DNA of 53,469 nucleotides from a virus: positions 1 to 53,469 of IMG/VR virus record IMGVR_UViG_3300017528_000255. One strand, given 5' to 3'. A program made the position numbers and the translations under genes. Under the pieces are notes generated by a model. It did no database searches and was not told the origin of the DNA. It worked only from the letters and a program-made list of their open reading frames with translations. Below, in pieces: positions 6,917-16,647 of this stretch; the stretch's first letter is position 1; every line of letters begins with the position of its first letter.

Positions 6917-8654
6917 ACACCGCGCCCAAGAGGCGTCGGATCACGAGCGGCGGCGCCACGAGCGCGACCCGGGCGGCGGCGCCGTCGTCGATATGCGGCT
7001 CGACTTCGAGCACGGCGCCGATCTCCTGCTCTCGGTCGGCGGCAGCTGGGATCGCCGCCTGCGCGACTATGACGGCGAGGCCGAGACCGGGGTTGTGGTG
7101 CGGGTCCATCCCGGCCAGCGCCGCGCCGTCGAGTGGTTCGCGACCTGGCTTGCGGTCCACGCCGGCCGCCGCGACGACCCGCCCGATCCCAACACCGCCG
7201 CCGATGACGAGCTCGACGTCGATCCCGCGTCCGTGTTCTCCGCGCTGTTCGCCGGTGGTCGGCGTGGTGGCAAGACATGGATCGCGGCGGCGCTCTGCGC
7301 GGCCTACGCGGTCCAGTTTCCGGAGGCGATCGTGTGGGTCGTGAGCCCGACGCGCGGGCGCGACGACACCAAGGCCGACGAGGTGCGGCGCTACATGACG
7401 GCGCTGCTCGCGCCCGAGTGGATCGCGCGCCAGACGGTCGCGACCGGATGGGAGCTGATCAACGGCTCGGTGATCGCGCTCAAGAGCGCGTATGTCGGCG
7501 CCGACCCCGACGCGATCAAGGAGGGCGAGGCTCACCTGATCTGGCTCAACGAGGGCCAGAAGATGGCGCCTCGCGTCTACACCGTCGGGCGCGCCGCGAT
7601 TTCCGACCGATCAGGGCTGGTGTTGGTCTGCGCGAACCCGCCGGTGGAGGCCAAGGATCAGCAATGGGTCGCGGACTTCGCCGCCGAGGCGCGCGCGGGT
7701 CGACGCGCCAGCGTCTATATCGATTTCAATCCGCTCGATAACCCGCATATCAATCGCAAAGCGCTGCTCTCGATGCGCGCCGAGGTCGATGAGCGAACCT
7801 TCGCCGTCGAGGTGCTCGGCCAGTTCATGGGACCGCCCGACGCGGTCGCCTACAACTGGTTGCGCATGGAAAACGAGCGCACCATGCCCGGCCCCGACAG
7901 CGAGCTCCGCGACGTCACCGCGGAATTCCTGTCGTATGCCGAGGAGGGCGACGACATCGCAAACCTGATCGGGCTCGACGTGCAACGGATCCCCTACATC
8001 GGCGGCCCGGTGTATCGGTTCTACTGCAAGCACGGCGAAACCCCGACCCGGGAGAACGTGCTGGCGTGGATCGTCGACGAGGTTGTACTCGATGGCGGCG
8101 ATGAGCTCGACTGGTGCGCGCAGCTGCGCGATCACAACTACGACCCCGCGACGACGCTGATCGTCTGCGACGCGACCGCCGAATATCAGCATTCACGCCG
8201 CAGAAACGCCGACAGCCCGCCGCCCGAGTGGAAGGGGCGCGGCTCGTTCGACCTCATCCGCGGCGCCGGCTTCCGGCGAATCGTGCCGCCGAGCCGGATG
8301 TTTCGTCGGAAGAATCCGGAGATTGTAGATCGGATTCGCGCCTTCACGTCGATGATCGCGAATGGCCTGGGGCATCGCCGGCTGTTCGCGGACCGCGATC
8401 GAGCGCCCAAAACCTGCAAAGCAATCAGAGATTGGCGCAACACCAACGGAAAGCCGAGTCGTATACAGGATGTGGCGCACCTCGGTGATGGTGTTTCCTA
8501 TCCGCTGATTCGGCTCTTTCCAAGAATCTTGCGATCGGGCAATACGCAAACCATGGACCCGATCGTGGAGCGTGTGGACAAGCCGAGTGTTCCGAGTGCG
8601 CTCGTCGCACCGCCATCCGCGAATCGTCGAGGGCAACGCGGCCGAGGTCTCTAG
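6909..8654 (+). CDS. terL: Terminase large subunit
   Basis: The motor that translocates DNA into the prohead and cuts it. The 581-residue protein has a Walker A motif at residues about 116-123 (GGRRGGKT), a hydrophobic Walker B strand ending in Glu at 209-216 (HLIWLNEG), and the coupling motif near VCANPP. The C-terminal half has the expected acidic residues of an RNase H-like nuclease (GLDVQRIP and LIVCDATAEY). The ATG at 6909 overlaps the small subunit stop. The Mu gp28-like position before a Mu-type portal fits headful-type packaging. Confidence 0.9.
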   Translation: MGRHRAQEASDHERRRHERDPGGGAVVDMRLDFEHGADLLLSVGGSWDRRLRDYDGEAETGVVVRVHPGQRRAVEWFATWLAVHAGRRDDPPDPNTAADDELDVDPASVFSALFAGGRRGGKTWIAAALCAAYAVQFPEAIVWVVSPTRGRDDTKADEVRRYMTALLAPEWIARQTVATGWELINGSVIALKSAYVGADPDAIKEGEAHLIWLNEGQKMAPRVYTVGRAAISDRSGLVLVCANPPVEAKDQQWVADFAAEARAGRRASVYIDFNPLDNPHINRKALLSMRAEVDERTFAVEVLGQFMGPPDAVAYNWLRMENERTMPGPDSELRDVTAEFLSYAEEGDDIANLIGLDVQRIPYIGGPVYRFYCKHGETPTRENVLAWIVDEVVLDGGDELDWCAQLRDHNYDPATTLIVCDATAEYQHSRRRNADSPPPEWKGRGSFDLIRGAGFRRIVPPSRMFRRKNPEIVDRIRAFTSMIANGLGHRRLFADRDRAPKTCKAIRDWRNTNGKPSRIQDVAHLGDGVSYPLIRLFPRILRSGNTQTMDPIVERVDKPSVPSALVAPPSANRRGQRGRGL

Positions 8655-9967
8655 TGTCTTTGGCACTCGCGGCCCGGCCTCTCTTGAAGGTCGAGCCGAT
8701 AGCCCCCAGTGGCAAAACGGGGGAGGCCACGCGGCGCTCTGTCGTCGTCGGTAATCCGCGCGGGATCGAGACCTATAACTCGCACCCCGGGACCGGCCTC
8801 ACCGCGGAGATGCTGATCTCGTACTTCCGTAGTGCGGAAGCGGGTATCCCGGTCAAGCAGTTTGACCTGTTCGACGACCTGATCGAGGTCGACGGCGACC
8901 TCCGCGGCCTGTTCAACGATCGCAACGAGGACGTATCCGGCTGCGACTGGGTCGTGATGGCCGGGCGCCCCGACAAGCCGAGCGAGATCGCGGCGGCGGC
9001 GCTCGACGAGCGACTCCAGAATCAGATCCAGTTCCGCGAGTTCATTTCGCACCAGCTGACCTCCGTCCCCAACGGGTTCGCCTGCACGAACATGGTGTGG
9101 GACTACACCGACGGACTCGTCGCCCCGGTGCAGTTCATCAACCCGGCAAACCGCCGGTTCGCGGCGCCGCACCAACACCGAGCAGACGAGATCTGGCTCG
9201 TCGACGGCCGGCAATCGTCGTTCGATCTGATCGAGCTTGTGCGCGGCCTGTGGGCGGTGTCGAGGTATCGCTTCAGGAACCCCTACGCCGCGGGCCTCAT
9301 GCGCACCTGCGCGTGGTGGGCGATGTTCAAGCGCTGGGCTGTCCGCGATTGGCAGGTGTTCGCCGAGATGTTCGGGCTTCCCCTCGCGATCGCCTACTAC
9401 GAGGAGGGCGCCGGTCCGGCGTCGCGGCAAGCCGTCGAGGACGCGGCCAAGTCGATCGGCCAGGACGGCTACGCGGTGCTGTCGTCGCTGACCGACCTGG
9501 TGATCAAGGAGACCGCGCGCGGCGGTGATTCGTCGACGGTCTACCCGCTGATCAAGCGGATGTGTGACGACGTGATGGCCAAGCTCGTCACGGGCGGCAC
9601 CCTGAACACTGACGTGGCCGGCGTCGGCTCGTACAACGCCGCGAGCGTGCACGAGTCGCGCGGCTACAAGATGAAGCGCCACGACGCGAAGCGCTTTGAA
9701 GAGATGTTCGTGCGCGACGTCGGGCAGATCTTCGTCGAGTGGAACGGCTTCGATCGCGCGGCGCCGCCGCGGATCAAACTGAAGATCACCCGCGACGAGC
9801 TGCAGCGCGCGCAGGCCCTCGAGATCCTCGGGATGGCGATCGAGCTCGACGAGGATCAGCTCCGCGAGGAGTTCTCGCTGCGCCAGCCGCAGCCCGGCAA
9901 GGGCGTGATGTTCACGCCGACGCCGCCGCCAGATCCGAACCACGCGCGGCAGGAGAAGAAGCCATGA
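8654..9967 (+). CDS. Mu gp29-like portal protein (DUF935 family)
   Basis: The portal forms the dodecameric ring at one capsid vertex. The 437-residue protein shows the family signature: an early TAEMLISYFRSAEAG, then DGDLRGLFNDRNEDVSGCDW, and a central RNPYAAGLMRTCAWWAMFKRW with WQVFAEMFGLP. GTG at 8654 overlaps the terminase stop. The C-terminal end is Pro-rich and ends in an ATGA overlap with the protease-scaffold gene. The family normally runs about 450-530 residues, so length is near normal. Confidence 0.9.
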   Translation: MSLALAARPLLKVEPIAPSGKTGEATRRSVVVGNPRGIETYNSHPGTGLTAEMLISYFRSAEAGIPVKQFDLFDDLIEVDGDLRGLFNDRNEDVSGCDWVVMAGRPDKPSEIAAAALDERLQNQIQFREFISHQLTSVPNGFACTNMVWDYTDGLVAPVQFINPANRRFAAPHQHRADEIWLVDGRQSSFDLIELVRGLWAVSRYRFRNPYAAGLMRTCAWWAMFKRWAVRDWQVFAEMFGLPLAIAYYEEGAGPASRQAVEDAAKSIGQDGYAVLSSLTDLVIKETARGGDSSTVYPLIKRMCDDVMAKLVTGGTLNTDVAGVGSYNAASVHESRGYKMKRHDAKRFEEMFVRDVGQIFVEWNGFDRAAPPRIKLKITRDELQRAQALEILGMAIELDEDQLREEFSLRQPQPGKGVMFTPTPPPDPNHARQEKKP

Positions 9968-11256
9968 CCGATCTCAATGATCCCGACGCCGATCGGCCGA
10001 TCGGGTGTCGCTCGCCCGCCGAGCGCTGCGAGCTGCTCGGTGACATCGGGGTTCAGTGGGACGGGGCGCTTACCGAGCTCAAGGGCAGCGAGCTCAAGGG
10101 CAGCGAGCCCACGAACGAAGCCAAGGCCCACCGACGCGAGCTGATCACCGCGGTCCGCGGCGGCCAGCACATGGAGCTGACGGTGAAGGCGCGCGTGTAC
10201 CGCCAGAAAAAGGGGCAGCCGAACCGGCGTTATCTGCGGTTTTCGGCCGAGGCGCTCGCCGGCATCGCGCCGACGTTCATCGGTATGCCGTTCCTGGTCG
10301 ACCACAACACCAGCGAGCAGAGCGCGTGCAAAGGCACTATTCTAGCGTGCGAGCTAGTCACTGATTCCCGAGGAATGTCAGCGCTCGACATGACGTTCTC
10401 GGCCGTGAAGCCCGATGCGGTAATCAGTATTCTCGACGGCACACTGAGCCAGTTCTCGATCGGTTGGTTTCCGACCGGCGCAGTGAATTGCAGTGTGCAC
10501 AAAACTGACGTGCGCGGACCTAGGGGCTGTTCTTGCTGGCCTGGCGAGACAGTAGAGGTTGACGGAAAAGCGCAAATCGTAGAATACGAATTTCAATCCG
10601 CAGAAGGCAAAGAGCTTTCCGGAGTCAACGTCCCGGCAGTCAAGGGAACTCGAATCGACGACGTACGCGCGGCCCTGGCCGCCGAGCTGGATCTACCCCC
10701 GACGAGAATCAAGGAGCGCGCGATGGCTTTTCCCCGACTGGCTGCCGTACTGGGCCTCACCTCGCTGACCGAGCTCGACGAGGATCGAGCGGTCACCCTC
10801 GCCGAGGCGCTGCGCAATCGCGCGCTCGCGGCCGAGCAGGAGGCCGGCGGCCTACGCGCCGAGCTGGCCGACGCCAAAACCGCACTGACCGCGGTCACCG
10901 CGAGCGCGAACAAGTCGCGCGTCGATACCCTCATCGCGGCGGCCTACGCCTCGGGCCGCCTGAAGTGGGGCCGCGACGAAGCCGGCGCCGCGATCCCAAG
11001 CAAGCGCGAGACGCGACTTCGCGCGATCGCGGTGCGCGATGGCGTCGATGCCCTCGCCGCCGAGATCGCCGAGCTCGATATCCTGGTGCCCGTCGGCGAG
11101 CGCCAGGTGACCGGTGCGCTCCGCGAACCCGAGCGCACCGAAACCGGTGTGTACGCGCCCGAGGACAATCCCTATCTCGCGATCGCCGCCCGAGAGATGG
11201 GCATTCCCATCGAGCAGCTCAAGGCCAACGCCCGCGAGCACGGAAACGGAACCTGA
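9964..11256 (+). CDS. Prohead protease-scaffold protein (Mu gpI/Z-like, putative)
   Basis: A 430-residue protein placed where Mu-like phages encode the capsid maturation protease and scaffold. The N-terminal half (residues about 50-210) is a mixed domain with a GMPFLVDHNTSEQ segment, which offers a His in a protease-like position, and a DGTLSQFSIGWFP strand typical of prohead proteases. Residues about 250-400 form a helical, Ala/Glu-rich scaffold-like region. Near residue 38 a pentapeptide ELKGS is duplicated in tandem by a perfect 15-bp repeat (10075-10089, 10090-10104). ATG at 9964 overlaps the portal stop. Confidence 0.7.
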   Translation: MTDLNDPDADRPIGCRSPAERCELLGDIGVQWDGALTELKGSELKGSEPTNEAKAHRRELITAVRGGQHMELTVKARVYRQKKGQPNRRYLRFSAEALAGIAPTFIGMPFLVDHNTSEQSACKGTILACELVTDSRGMSALDMTFSAVKPDAVISILDGTLSQFSIGWFPTGAVNCSVHKTDVRGPRGCSCWPGETVEVDGKAQIVEYEFQSAEGKELSGVNVPAVKGTRIDDVRAALAAELDLPPTRIKERAMAFPRLAAVLGLTSLTELDEDRAVTLAEALRNRALAAEQEAGGLRAELADAKTALTAVTASANKSRVDTLIAAAYASGRLKWGRDEAGAAIPSKRETRLRAIAVRDGVDALAAEIAELDILVPVGERQVTGALREPERTETGVYAPEDNPYLAIAAREMGIPIEQLKANAREHGNGT

Positions 11257-11259
11257 TCC

Positions 11260-11679
11260 ATGACCGCCGCAACCACGGACCGGAACACGTACCGGCAATA
11301 CATCCAGCGCCAGATCGCGATTCCGCTCACCGCCGCCACGGACATCCCCGCGGGCGTGATCGTGATGGCGCTCGCCGCGACGGGGACCGCGCTCAACGGC
11401 GCCGACACAGCCGCGGGCGTCGTCATGGGAATCTCGACCCAGTCGGTCAGCTACGCGGCCGGCGATCGCACCTGCATCGTCGAGCGTGGCGCGTACTGGC
11501 TCGCCAACGACGGGACGATCACCGCCGCGAACGTCGGCATGCCCTGTGAGGTCAAAGACAACCAGACCGTATCGCTGGTGACCACCACGAATCACATCGT
11601 GGCTGGCTACATCGAGGCGGTCGACACGACGCTCGGCGTCTGCGTCGCGATGCTCGGCGGAAAGGTCGGTGCAGCATGA
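11260..11679 (+). CDS. Capsid decoration-like protein (DUF2190-type)
   Basis: A 139-residue strand-rich protein between the protease-scaffold and the major capsid gene. The pattern ITAATDIPAGVIV, then GADTAAGVVMGIS and GDRTCIVERGAYWL matches small head-stabilising proteins that bind the capsid lattice. It overlaps the capsid gene start by four bases. Confidence 0.7.
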   Translation: MTAATTDRNTYRQYIQRQIAIPLTAATDIPAGVIVMALAATGTALNGADTAAGVVMGISTQSVSYAAGDRTCIVERGAYWLANDGTITAANVGMPCEVKDNQTVSLVTTTNHIVAGYIEAVDTTLGVCVAMLGGKVGAA

Positions 11680-12683
11680 TCCGACGTACCTCCACTGATC
11701 CACGCCGCAAGTACGATCCGGCGCTGTCCGGGCCGCGCCAGGGCGGCAGCTCGCCCGACGCGCAGAAGATCGAGGCGGCCTATGTCGGCTTTCGCACCGA
11801 TCTGCACGACCGCCTGAAGCGGGTCGACACGATCGCGCGCACGCTGGCGACCGTCGTTCAAACCGACAACCTGCTCGACCGGCAGCTCTGGCTCGACTCG
11901 GTGCCCAAGATGCGCCTGTGGGTCGGCGACAAGACGATCAGCATGCTGCGCGGCGAAAGCATGCCTGTCGTGACGAGGCCCCACGAAGCCTCAATCATGA
12001 TCCCCAAGGGGGACATCCTCAATGACCGATATGGCATGTACAAGGGCCGTATCAGCGACATGGCCGACGCCTACAACTGGGCGCTCGACGAGTGCGTGAT
12101 CGGCATGCTGTGCGCGGGCCTGCAGGGCGTCGCGCTCGGCTCGACCTACGACGGGCAGAACCTGATCGACACCGATCACACGGCGACCTCGAGCGGCGGC
12201 ACGCAGCAGACCAACAAGGTCACCGGCGCATTCTCGGCCGCGGTCTACGCGTCGGCCTGGAACAAGTTCCTGGGGCTCGTCGACGAGAACGGGACGCCGC
12301 TCAACCTGACCGGGAAGCGGATGCGCTTGCTTCACGGGCCAGCGAACCGCGACGCGGTGCGCCTCGTGCTCGCGCAACAGATCGGCGTCGCCGGATCGCA
12401 GAACCTGGATTTCGCGACCGCTGATCCGGTCGTGACCCCATGGATCTCGGCCGGCGTCCGGACCGTGTTCGGCACGCAGATCACGCTGACCGGGCTCGAG
12501 TGGTTTCTGCTCCCCGAGCAGTCGACTGCGGTCATCGTCCACGAAAAACGAGCAGTGGAGTTCCTCTCGGTCGAAGAGGGCGAATTCGCATTCCGGACAG
12601 GGAAATACCTGTACGGCATCGAGGCTGAATTCGGCGCCGCATACGGCCTCTGGCAAGAGGTCGTGGGCGGGCCGGGATCGTAA
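11676..12683 (+). CDS. Major capsid protein (Mu gpT-like)
   Basis: The HK97-fold subunit that builds the head. The 335-residue protein shows gpT-type landmarks: LPTLGT-like N-arm replaced here by RVDTIARTLATVV, then IPKGDILNDRYGMYK, a GQNLIDTDHTATSSGG loop, a central LHGPANRDAVRLVL helix, and the C-terminal WFLLPEQSTAVIVHEKR and FGAAYGLWQEV segments. Length is close to that of Mu gpT (about 305). Highly expressed capsid genes typically follow the decoration gene, as here. Confidence 0.9.
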   Translation: MIRRTSTDPRRKYDPALSGPRQGGSSPDAQKIEAAYVGFRTDLHDRLKRVDTIARTLATVVQTDNLLDRQLWLDSVPKMRLWVGDKTISMLRGESMPVVTRPHEASIMIPKGDILNDRYGMYKGRISDMADAYNWALDECVIGMLCAGLQGVALGSTYDGQNLIDTDHTATSSGGTQQTNKVTGAFSAAVYASAWNKFLGLVDENGTPLNLTGKRMRLLHGPANRDAVRLVLAQQIGVAGSQNLDFATADPVVTPWISAGVRTVFGTQITLTGLEWFLLPEQSTAVIVHEKRAVEFLSVEEGEFAFRTGKYLYGIEAEFGAAYGLWQEVVGGPGS

Positions 12684-12695
12684 CGGGAGATCGCA

Positions 12696-13241
12696 ATGAC
12701 CGAACAGCAGCCCATGCAGCCCGAGGATCGGGCCGAGCTCCACCGCAAGATACTGGCCGCGAACGAGATCCGGTCGCGCGAGCAGCTCGCCGAGGCCAAT
12801 CGCGGTCGCGGCGTCGCCGCGCCGCGGGCCGGCGACAAGCTCTTTGTCTCGACGACCCGGGACATCCCGCGGCGCAACCGCGCCGGCCTGCGGTTCTCGC
12901 GCACGTCGAAAACCGAGGTGACGGTGACCGACCTCGGCCCGGCCGAGCTCGCCGCCGAGCAGCTCGTGGGCAAGTCGGTGGTGAGCGTCCACGGCGCCGA
13001 GGAGATCCTCGCCGATACCTCGCTCCTGGTGCACACCACGGGCGGCGCGATCGCCGAGGATCTCGCGAGCGCGACCGCGCGCGCGGAGCAGCTCGAGAGC
13101 GACAACGCGCAGCTCCGCGCCGAGCTCGCCGCTGCGCGCCGGCAGGCCCCGCCCGATCCGGGCGATGGCTCGTCGAGCCGGCTCAAGGCGGCGGCGAAGG
13201 CGCGCGACTCGGGCGACTTCGGTCACGGCAACACCAAGTAG
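12696..13241 (+). CDS. Mu gp35-like head-completion protein (FluMu N-type)
   Basis: A 181-residue protein following the capsid gene. The centre RRNRAGLRFSRTSKTEVTV with a following short helix (GPAELAAEQLVGKSVVSVHG) matches the small FluMu-N domain of gp35. A coiled-coil region (about 130-150) and a disordered basic tail follow. Gene order supports the call. Confidence 0.7.
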   Translation: MTEQQPMQPEDRAELHRKILAANEIRSREQLAEANRGRGVAAPRAGDKLFVSTTRDIPRRNRAGLRFSRTSKTEVTVTDLGPAELAAEQLVGKSVVSVHGAEEILADTSLLVHTTGGAIAEDLASATARAEQLESDNAQLRAELAAARRQAPPDPGDGSSSRLKAAAKARDSGDFGHGNTK

Positions 13242-13243
13242 CC

Positions 13244-13684
13244 ATGGCCTACGCGACGCACGCCCAAGTCGAGATCGCAGTCGGAGGCCCCGAGCGCCTG
13301 CGGCAGCTCGCCGATCTCGACAACTCGAACACCGAGAATACGGGCGTTGTCAGCGAGGCGATCGCGGTCGCCGACTCGACGATCGACAGCTACCTCGGCA
13401 AGCGCTACGCGACGCCGCTGTCGGTCGTGCCGGCCGTGGTCGCGCACCTGTCGGCGTACTGGGCCGCGCGTGTGCTGCGGCGCAATCGCTACAACGGGCA
13501 GCCGCTCGCCGACGACAACGAGCAGGAATACGTCGATCGGAAATGGCTCGAGGGCGTCTCGCGCGGCGAGATCTCGCTCGGCATCGATCCAGGCCCGGCC
13601 AAGGCGTCGATGGTGATCGACCGGGCCTCGCCGCGCGACGCCGCGCTGACCGTGTCGCGCGACCGCACGCGGGGGTTTTGGTGA
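13244..13684 (+). CDS. Mu gp36-like connector protein (DUF1320)
   Basis: A 146-residue helical protein of the head-tail connector. The start MAYATHAQVEIAVGG, the middle VADSTIDSYLGKRYATPL, and the RNRYNGQPLADDNE loop are typical of gp36. It sits between gp35-like and gpG-like genes, as in Mu. Confidence 0.85.
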   Translation: MAYATHAQVEIAVGGPERLRQLADLDNSNTENTGVVSEAIAVADSTIDSYLGKRYATPLSVVPAVVAHLSAYWAARVLRRNRYNGQPLADDNEQEYVDRKWLEGVSRGEISLGIDPGPAKASMVIDRASPRDAALTVSRDRTRGFW

Positions 13685-14211
13685 AGGGCGTCGACGTCAA
13701 GCTCGAGGTGATCGCGCACGGCGCGATGGCCGCGTTTCGGCGGATGAGCGAGCTCGACAAGGCGAAGGTGTTTCGAGGGCTCAAGCTCCCGACGCGGATC
13801 GACCAGCGCCAGCACCACCAGGCCGAGCGCGCACCAAGCGCCCGCTGGCCCGCGCTCGCGCCGAGCACGATCGAGCGGAACAAGTACGCGCGGGCCACCA
13901 AGGGCCGCAAGCGGGCCATCGGCAAGGGCCGCGGGCAGCGCTGGCGCAAGTCGCTCGGAAGGATCTCGGCGGTGATGGGGCGCAAGCTGCTGCGGCGCTT
14001 GCCGGGTGCGATCCTGGCGAGCGTCACATCGCGCTCGCTGATCTGGCGATCGCGCGTGGGGTGGGCGAGCGTGCACCAGTTCGGCGGGCGGGCCGGGAAC
14101 GGAGCGCGGATCCCGCAGCGTCAGTTTCTCTGGATCTCGCCCTGGCTCGAACGCACCGCGCGCGAGCACTTCGAAAAGGCGCTCGTCGCCACGTTCACGC
14201 GGGGCCTGTAG
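13681..14211 (+). CDS. Virion morphogenesis protein (Mu gpG-like)
   Basis: GTG at 13681 overlaps the gp36-like stop. The 176-residue basic protein ends with WRSRVGWASVHQFGGRAGNG and IPQRQFLWISPW, the signature of the tail-completion family (PF05069) that seals heads before tail joining. It is rich in Arg/Lys between residues 60 and 120. Confidence 0.85.
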   Translation: MKGVDVKLEVIAHGAMAAFRRMSELDKAKVFRGLKLPTRIDQRQHHQAERAPSARWPALAPSTIERNKYARATKGRKRAIGKGRGQRWRKSLGRISAVMGRKLLRRLPGAILASVTSRSLIWRSRVGWASVHQFGGRAGNGARIPQRQFLWISPWLERTAREHFEKALVATFTRGL

Positions 14212-14888
14212 TGGCCCATGCCTTCGACACCCGTGCGCCCAAGCCCGCACGGACGCTGATCCAGCAAGGCGCGGTTGCGCTGCTCGCCGGGCTCAAGCGG
14301 CCCACGGGCTACCTGGTCGACGTGATCGCGTTCGGCGCCGTCGTTCGCACCCCGCGCGACGAGGACGGGATCGCGATGCTGGTCGATGCGATCGCCGGGC
14401 GCGCGCCATCGATCGCCATCGCCACCGGTGATCGCGCGTCGGAGCCGCAAGGTATCGGCGGCTTCGGGGTGAAGTCGCAGATCGAACTCCTCGTCTACTT
14501 CGCGAGCTCGCACGCCCGCAATCAGCAGCTCGGCCGACAAGAGATCGACGTGACGGGCACCGCGAGCGATCAGGCGGACCCGGGACTCCACGTGATGCTG
14601 GAGCACGCATCCGAGCTGCTGATCGGCCAGCGCTGCGGCGGGCACACGTCGATCAAGGGGATTCGTCCCGATCACGAGGGCGAGCTCGTGACGACGCCGG
14701 CCGTCACGATCTGGCTACAGACCTACCAGATCACGCTGTCGCAGAACGTCAACGAGTGGCGGAACGCGACGCAGCTCCTCGAGTCGATCGGGTTCGGGCT
14801 CACCGTCCACGGCGCCGACCCGTGGCCGCTGCCTCCGAGCGACGCCGACACGATCAACGTCGAAGTCTCCACGCACCAAGGAACGTGA
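14211..14888 (+). CDS. Mu gp37-like tail terminator protein (putative)
   Basis: GTG at 14211 directly follows the gpG-like stop. The 225-residue protein lies in the slot of Mu gp37 (DUF1834), between gpG and the gp38/sheath genes. Features: a central ELLVYFASSHARNQQLGR strand-helix and a TTPAVTIWLQTYQITLSQ strand near residue 165, consistent with a tail-terminator fold. Confidence 0.65.
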   Translation: MAHAFDTRAPKPARTLIQQGAVALLAGLKRPTGYLVDVIAFGAVVRTPRDEDGIAMLVDAIAGRAPSIAIATGDRASEPQGIGGFGVKSQIELLVYFASSHARNQQLGRQEIDVTGTASDQADPGLHVMLEHASELLIGQRCGGHTSIKGIRPDHEGELVTTPAVTIWLQTYQITLSQNVNEWRNATQLLESIGFGLTVHGADPWPLPPSDADTINVEVSTHQGT

Positions 14889-14892
14889 ATCG

Positions 14893-15177
14893 ATGCCAGA
14901 CCCTACGCATATCACGGTGTCGGCGCCGTCCGGCCGCCGGACACCGATCCACACCAGCGACGGGGCCGAGCCCGGCGGGGGGCAGCTGTACGCGGAGCCC
15001 GGCTGGGTCTGCCGCGTGCGGTACTCGCAGACGGTTCGCCGCGCGCTCGATCGCAACGATCTATTCGCCTGCACCATGGACGGCGCGCCGGTCACCGTGA
15101 CTCTCGCGGCGGCGCCCACCGATCTCCCCGGCGGCAAGGTGGCAATCGCCCCTGACGTCAGAAAGGCGACGCCGTGA
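14893..15177 (+). CDS. Small Mu gp38-like protein (putative)
   Basis: A 94-residue strand-rich protein immediately upstream of the sheath gene, the position of Mu gp38 (DUF2635). The core RTPIHTSDG...GWVCRVRYSQTVRRALDRND fits that pattern loosely. It overlaps the sheath start by four bases. Confidence 0.55.
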   Translation: MPDPTHITVSAPSGRRTPIHTSDGAEPGGGQLYAEPGWVCRVRYSQTVRRALDRNDLFACTMDGAPVTVTLAAAPTDLPGGKVAIAPDVRKATP

Positions 15178-16646
15178 TCGTCACCAATATCCCGACGAAC
15201 CTGTATCGCGCCGCGACGTTCCACACGTTCACGATGCAGCGCGCGGCCGGCGCGCTGGTCTCGGTGCCACTGCGGATCGCGCTCATCGGCGCGAAGTCGT
15301 CGACGGGGACCGCGACCGCGAATACCGTCTACGAGGCCACGGACGCCGCCTCGACGGATGCGCTGTTCGGCATCGGCTCCGAGCTCGCGCTCATGTGCCG
15401 CAAGGCGTACGAGTGCGCGACTCTGTTTCAGCGCGGACCGCGCGTGTACGCCGTGCCGGTCGCCGAGTCCACGGGCGTCGCCCACGCCTCGGCCTACGCG
15501 GTCACGGGCTCGGCGGCGACGGCAGACGGCAACGTGATCATTCGCGTCGCCGGGCGGACCTTCACGATCGGCGTTCGGTTGGGCGATTCCGGAAACACCG
15601 TCGCCACCGCGATCGTGAACGCGCTCAAGGTGAACCTACAGAACCTCCCGGTGGTCCCGACGGTGGGATCGAACATCGTAACGCTGACCCACAACACCAA
15701 GGGGATCAACGGGACGGACGTGAAGATCACGATCGATCAACAGGTGGCCGGCCTGACGATCGGCGCCACGACCGGTGTCACGGGCACGGGCGCGACGGAC
15801 CATCAGCCCGCGCTCGATGCGCTGGCGCCGCTGCGCTACGACGGGATCGCGCTCGCGAACCACGCCGCCGCGGACATCACCGAGATCGTCACGGACATCT
15901 CGACTCGCTGGGCACCGGCCTCCAAGACGTGGGGCTACTACTTCGTCGGGGAGCCGGGCACCATCGGAACCGCAACCTCCCTTGCCGGGGCGGCGAATCA
16001 CCAGGCGGTGAATGTCTCGAGCTTCGAGGGCTGCCTCTCGACGGCGGGCGAGATCGCGACCGCGAGCGCCATGCTGGTGTTCTCGCGCGAGCGGCCGAAT
16101 GCCAACTACGACGGGGCGAAGGTGCCACTCTACCCGCCGCCGGCCGCGACGATCTACACCACGTCAGAGGTCGAGACCGCGATTGCTGCGGGCCTGACCC
16201 CGTACGGCGCCGTCCTCGACTCGACGGGGGCCATCACGCAGAACCTCGCGAAGTGCGAGCGCATGGTGACGACCCGTACCACGAGCGGGAGCCCGGCGCA
16301 GCCCGACGATCGGAACCGCGATATCGCGGTGTCGCGCACCGGCGTCGCCCTGGCAATCCAGATCGACATCGCCGCGGGCGAGCGGTTCGGCGGCGACGCC
16401 AACCCCGATGGCACGCTACAGACCGAGGACACCGACGGGCAGATCGGCGACATGGCCGCCGCGATCCTGCGCACGGCCGCCGGAGTCAATTGGCTGGTCA
16501 AGAGCAAGATCGAGAGTGACATCGGCCTGCTCCTGATCGAGCACGATGCGCTCGCCTTGGGCCGCAACAACGTGGCGCTCTACTACCACGTTGTGGTCGG
16601 CCTCCATCAAATCGCCTGGCAACACAACGTGCAGATCGGGGGATGA
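15174..16646 (+). CDS. Contractile tail sheath protein
   Basis: A 490-residue sheath subunit (Mu gpL-like). It begins with the short N-terminal linker strand region and IALIGAKSSTGTATANT, carries a variable insertion (residues about 105-210), and ends with the conserved C-terminal elements LAIQIDIAAGERFGG, a helix with GDMAAAILRTAAGVNWLVKSK, and a final strand pair. The sheath proves this phage has a myovirus-type tail. GTG at 15174. Confidence 0.9.
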   Translation: MIVTNIPTNLYRAATFHTFTMQRAAGALVSVPLRIALIGAKSSTGTATANTVYEATDAASTDALFGIGSELALMCRKAYECATLFQRGPRVYAVPVAESTGVAHASAYAVTGSAATADGNVIIRVAGRTFTIGVRLGDSGNTVATAIVNALKVNLQNLPVVPTVGSNIVTLTHNTKGINGTDVKITIDQQVAGLTIGATTGVTGTGATDHQPALDALAPLRYDGIALANHAAADITEIVTDISTRWAPASKTWGYYFVGEPGTIGTATSLAGAANHQAVNVSSFEGCLSTAGEIATASAMLVFSRERPNANYDGAKVPLYPPPAATIYTTSEVETAIAAGLTPYGAVLDSTGAITQNLAKCERMVTTRTTSGSPAQPDDRNRDIAVSRTGVALAIQIDIAAGERFGGDANPDGTLQTEDTDGQIGDMAAAILRTAAGVNWLVKSKIESDIGLLLIEHDALALGRNNVALYYHVVVGLHQIAWQHNVQIGG

Positions 16647-16647
16647 G

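Noticed and set aside
8651-9943. 430-residue leftward open frame
   Set aside because: Antisense of the portal gene; composition of a GC-driven shadow frame.
11991-13226. 411-residue leftward open frame
   Set aside because: Antisense of capsid and gp35-like genes.
15395-16519. 374-residue frame inside the sheath gene
   Set aside because: Same strand, alternative frame, very Arg-rich; a shadow of the sheath gene.
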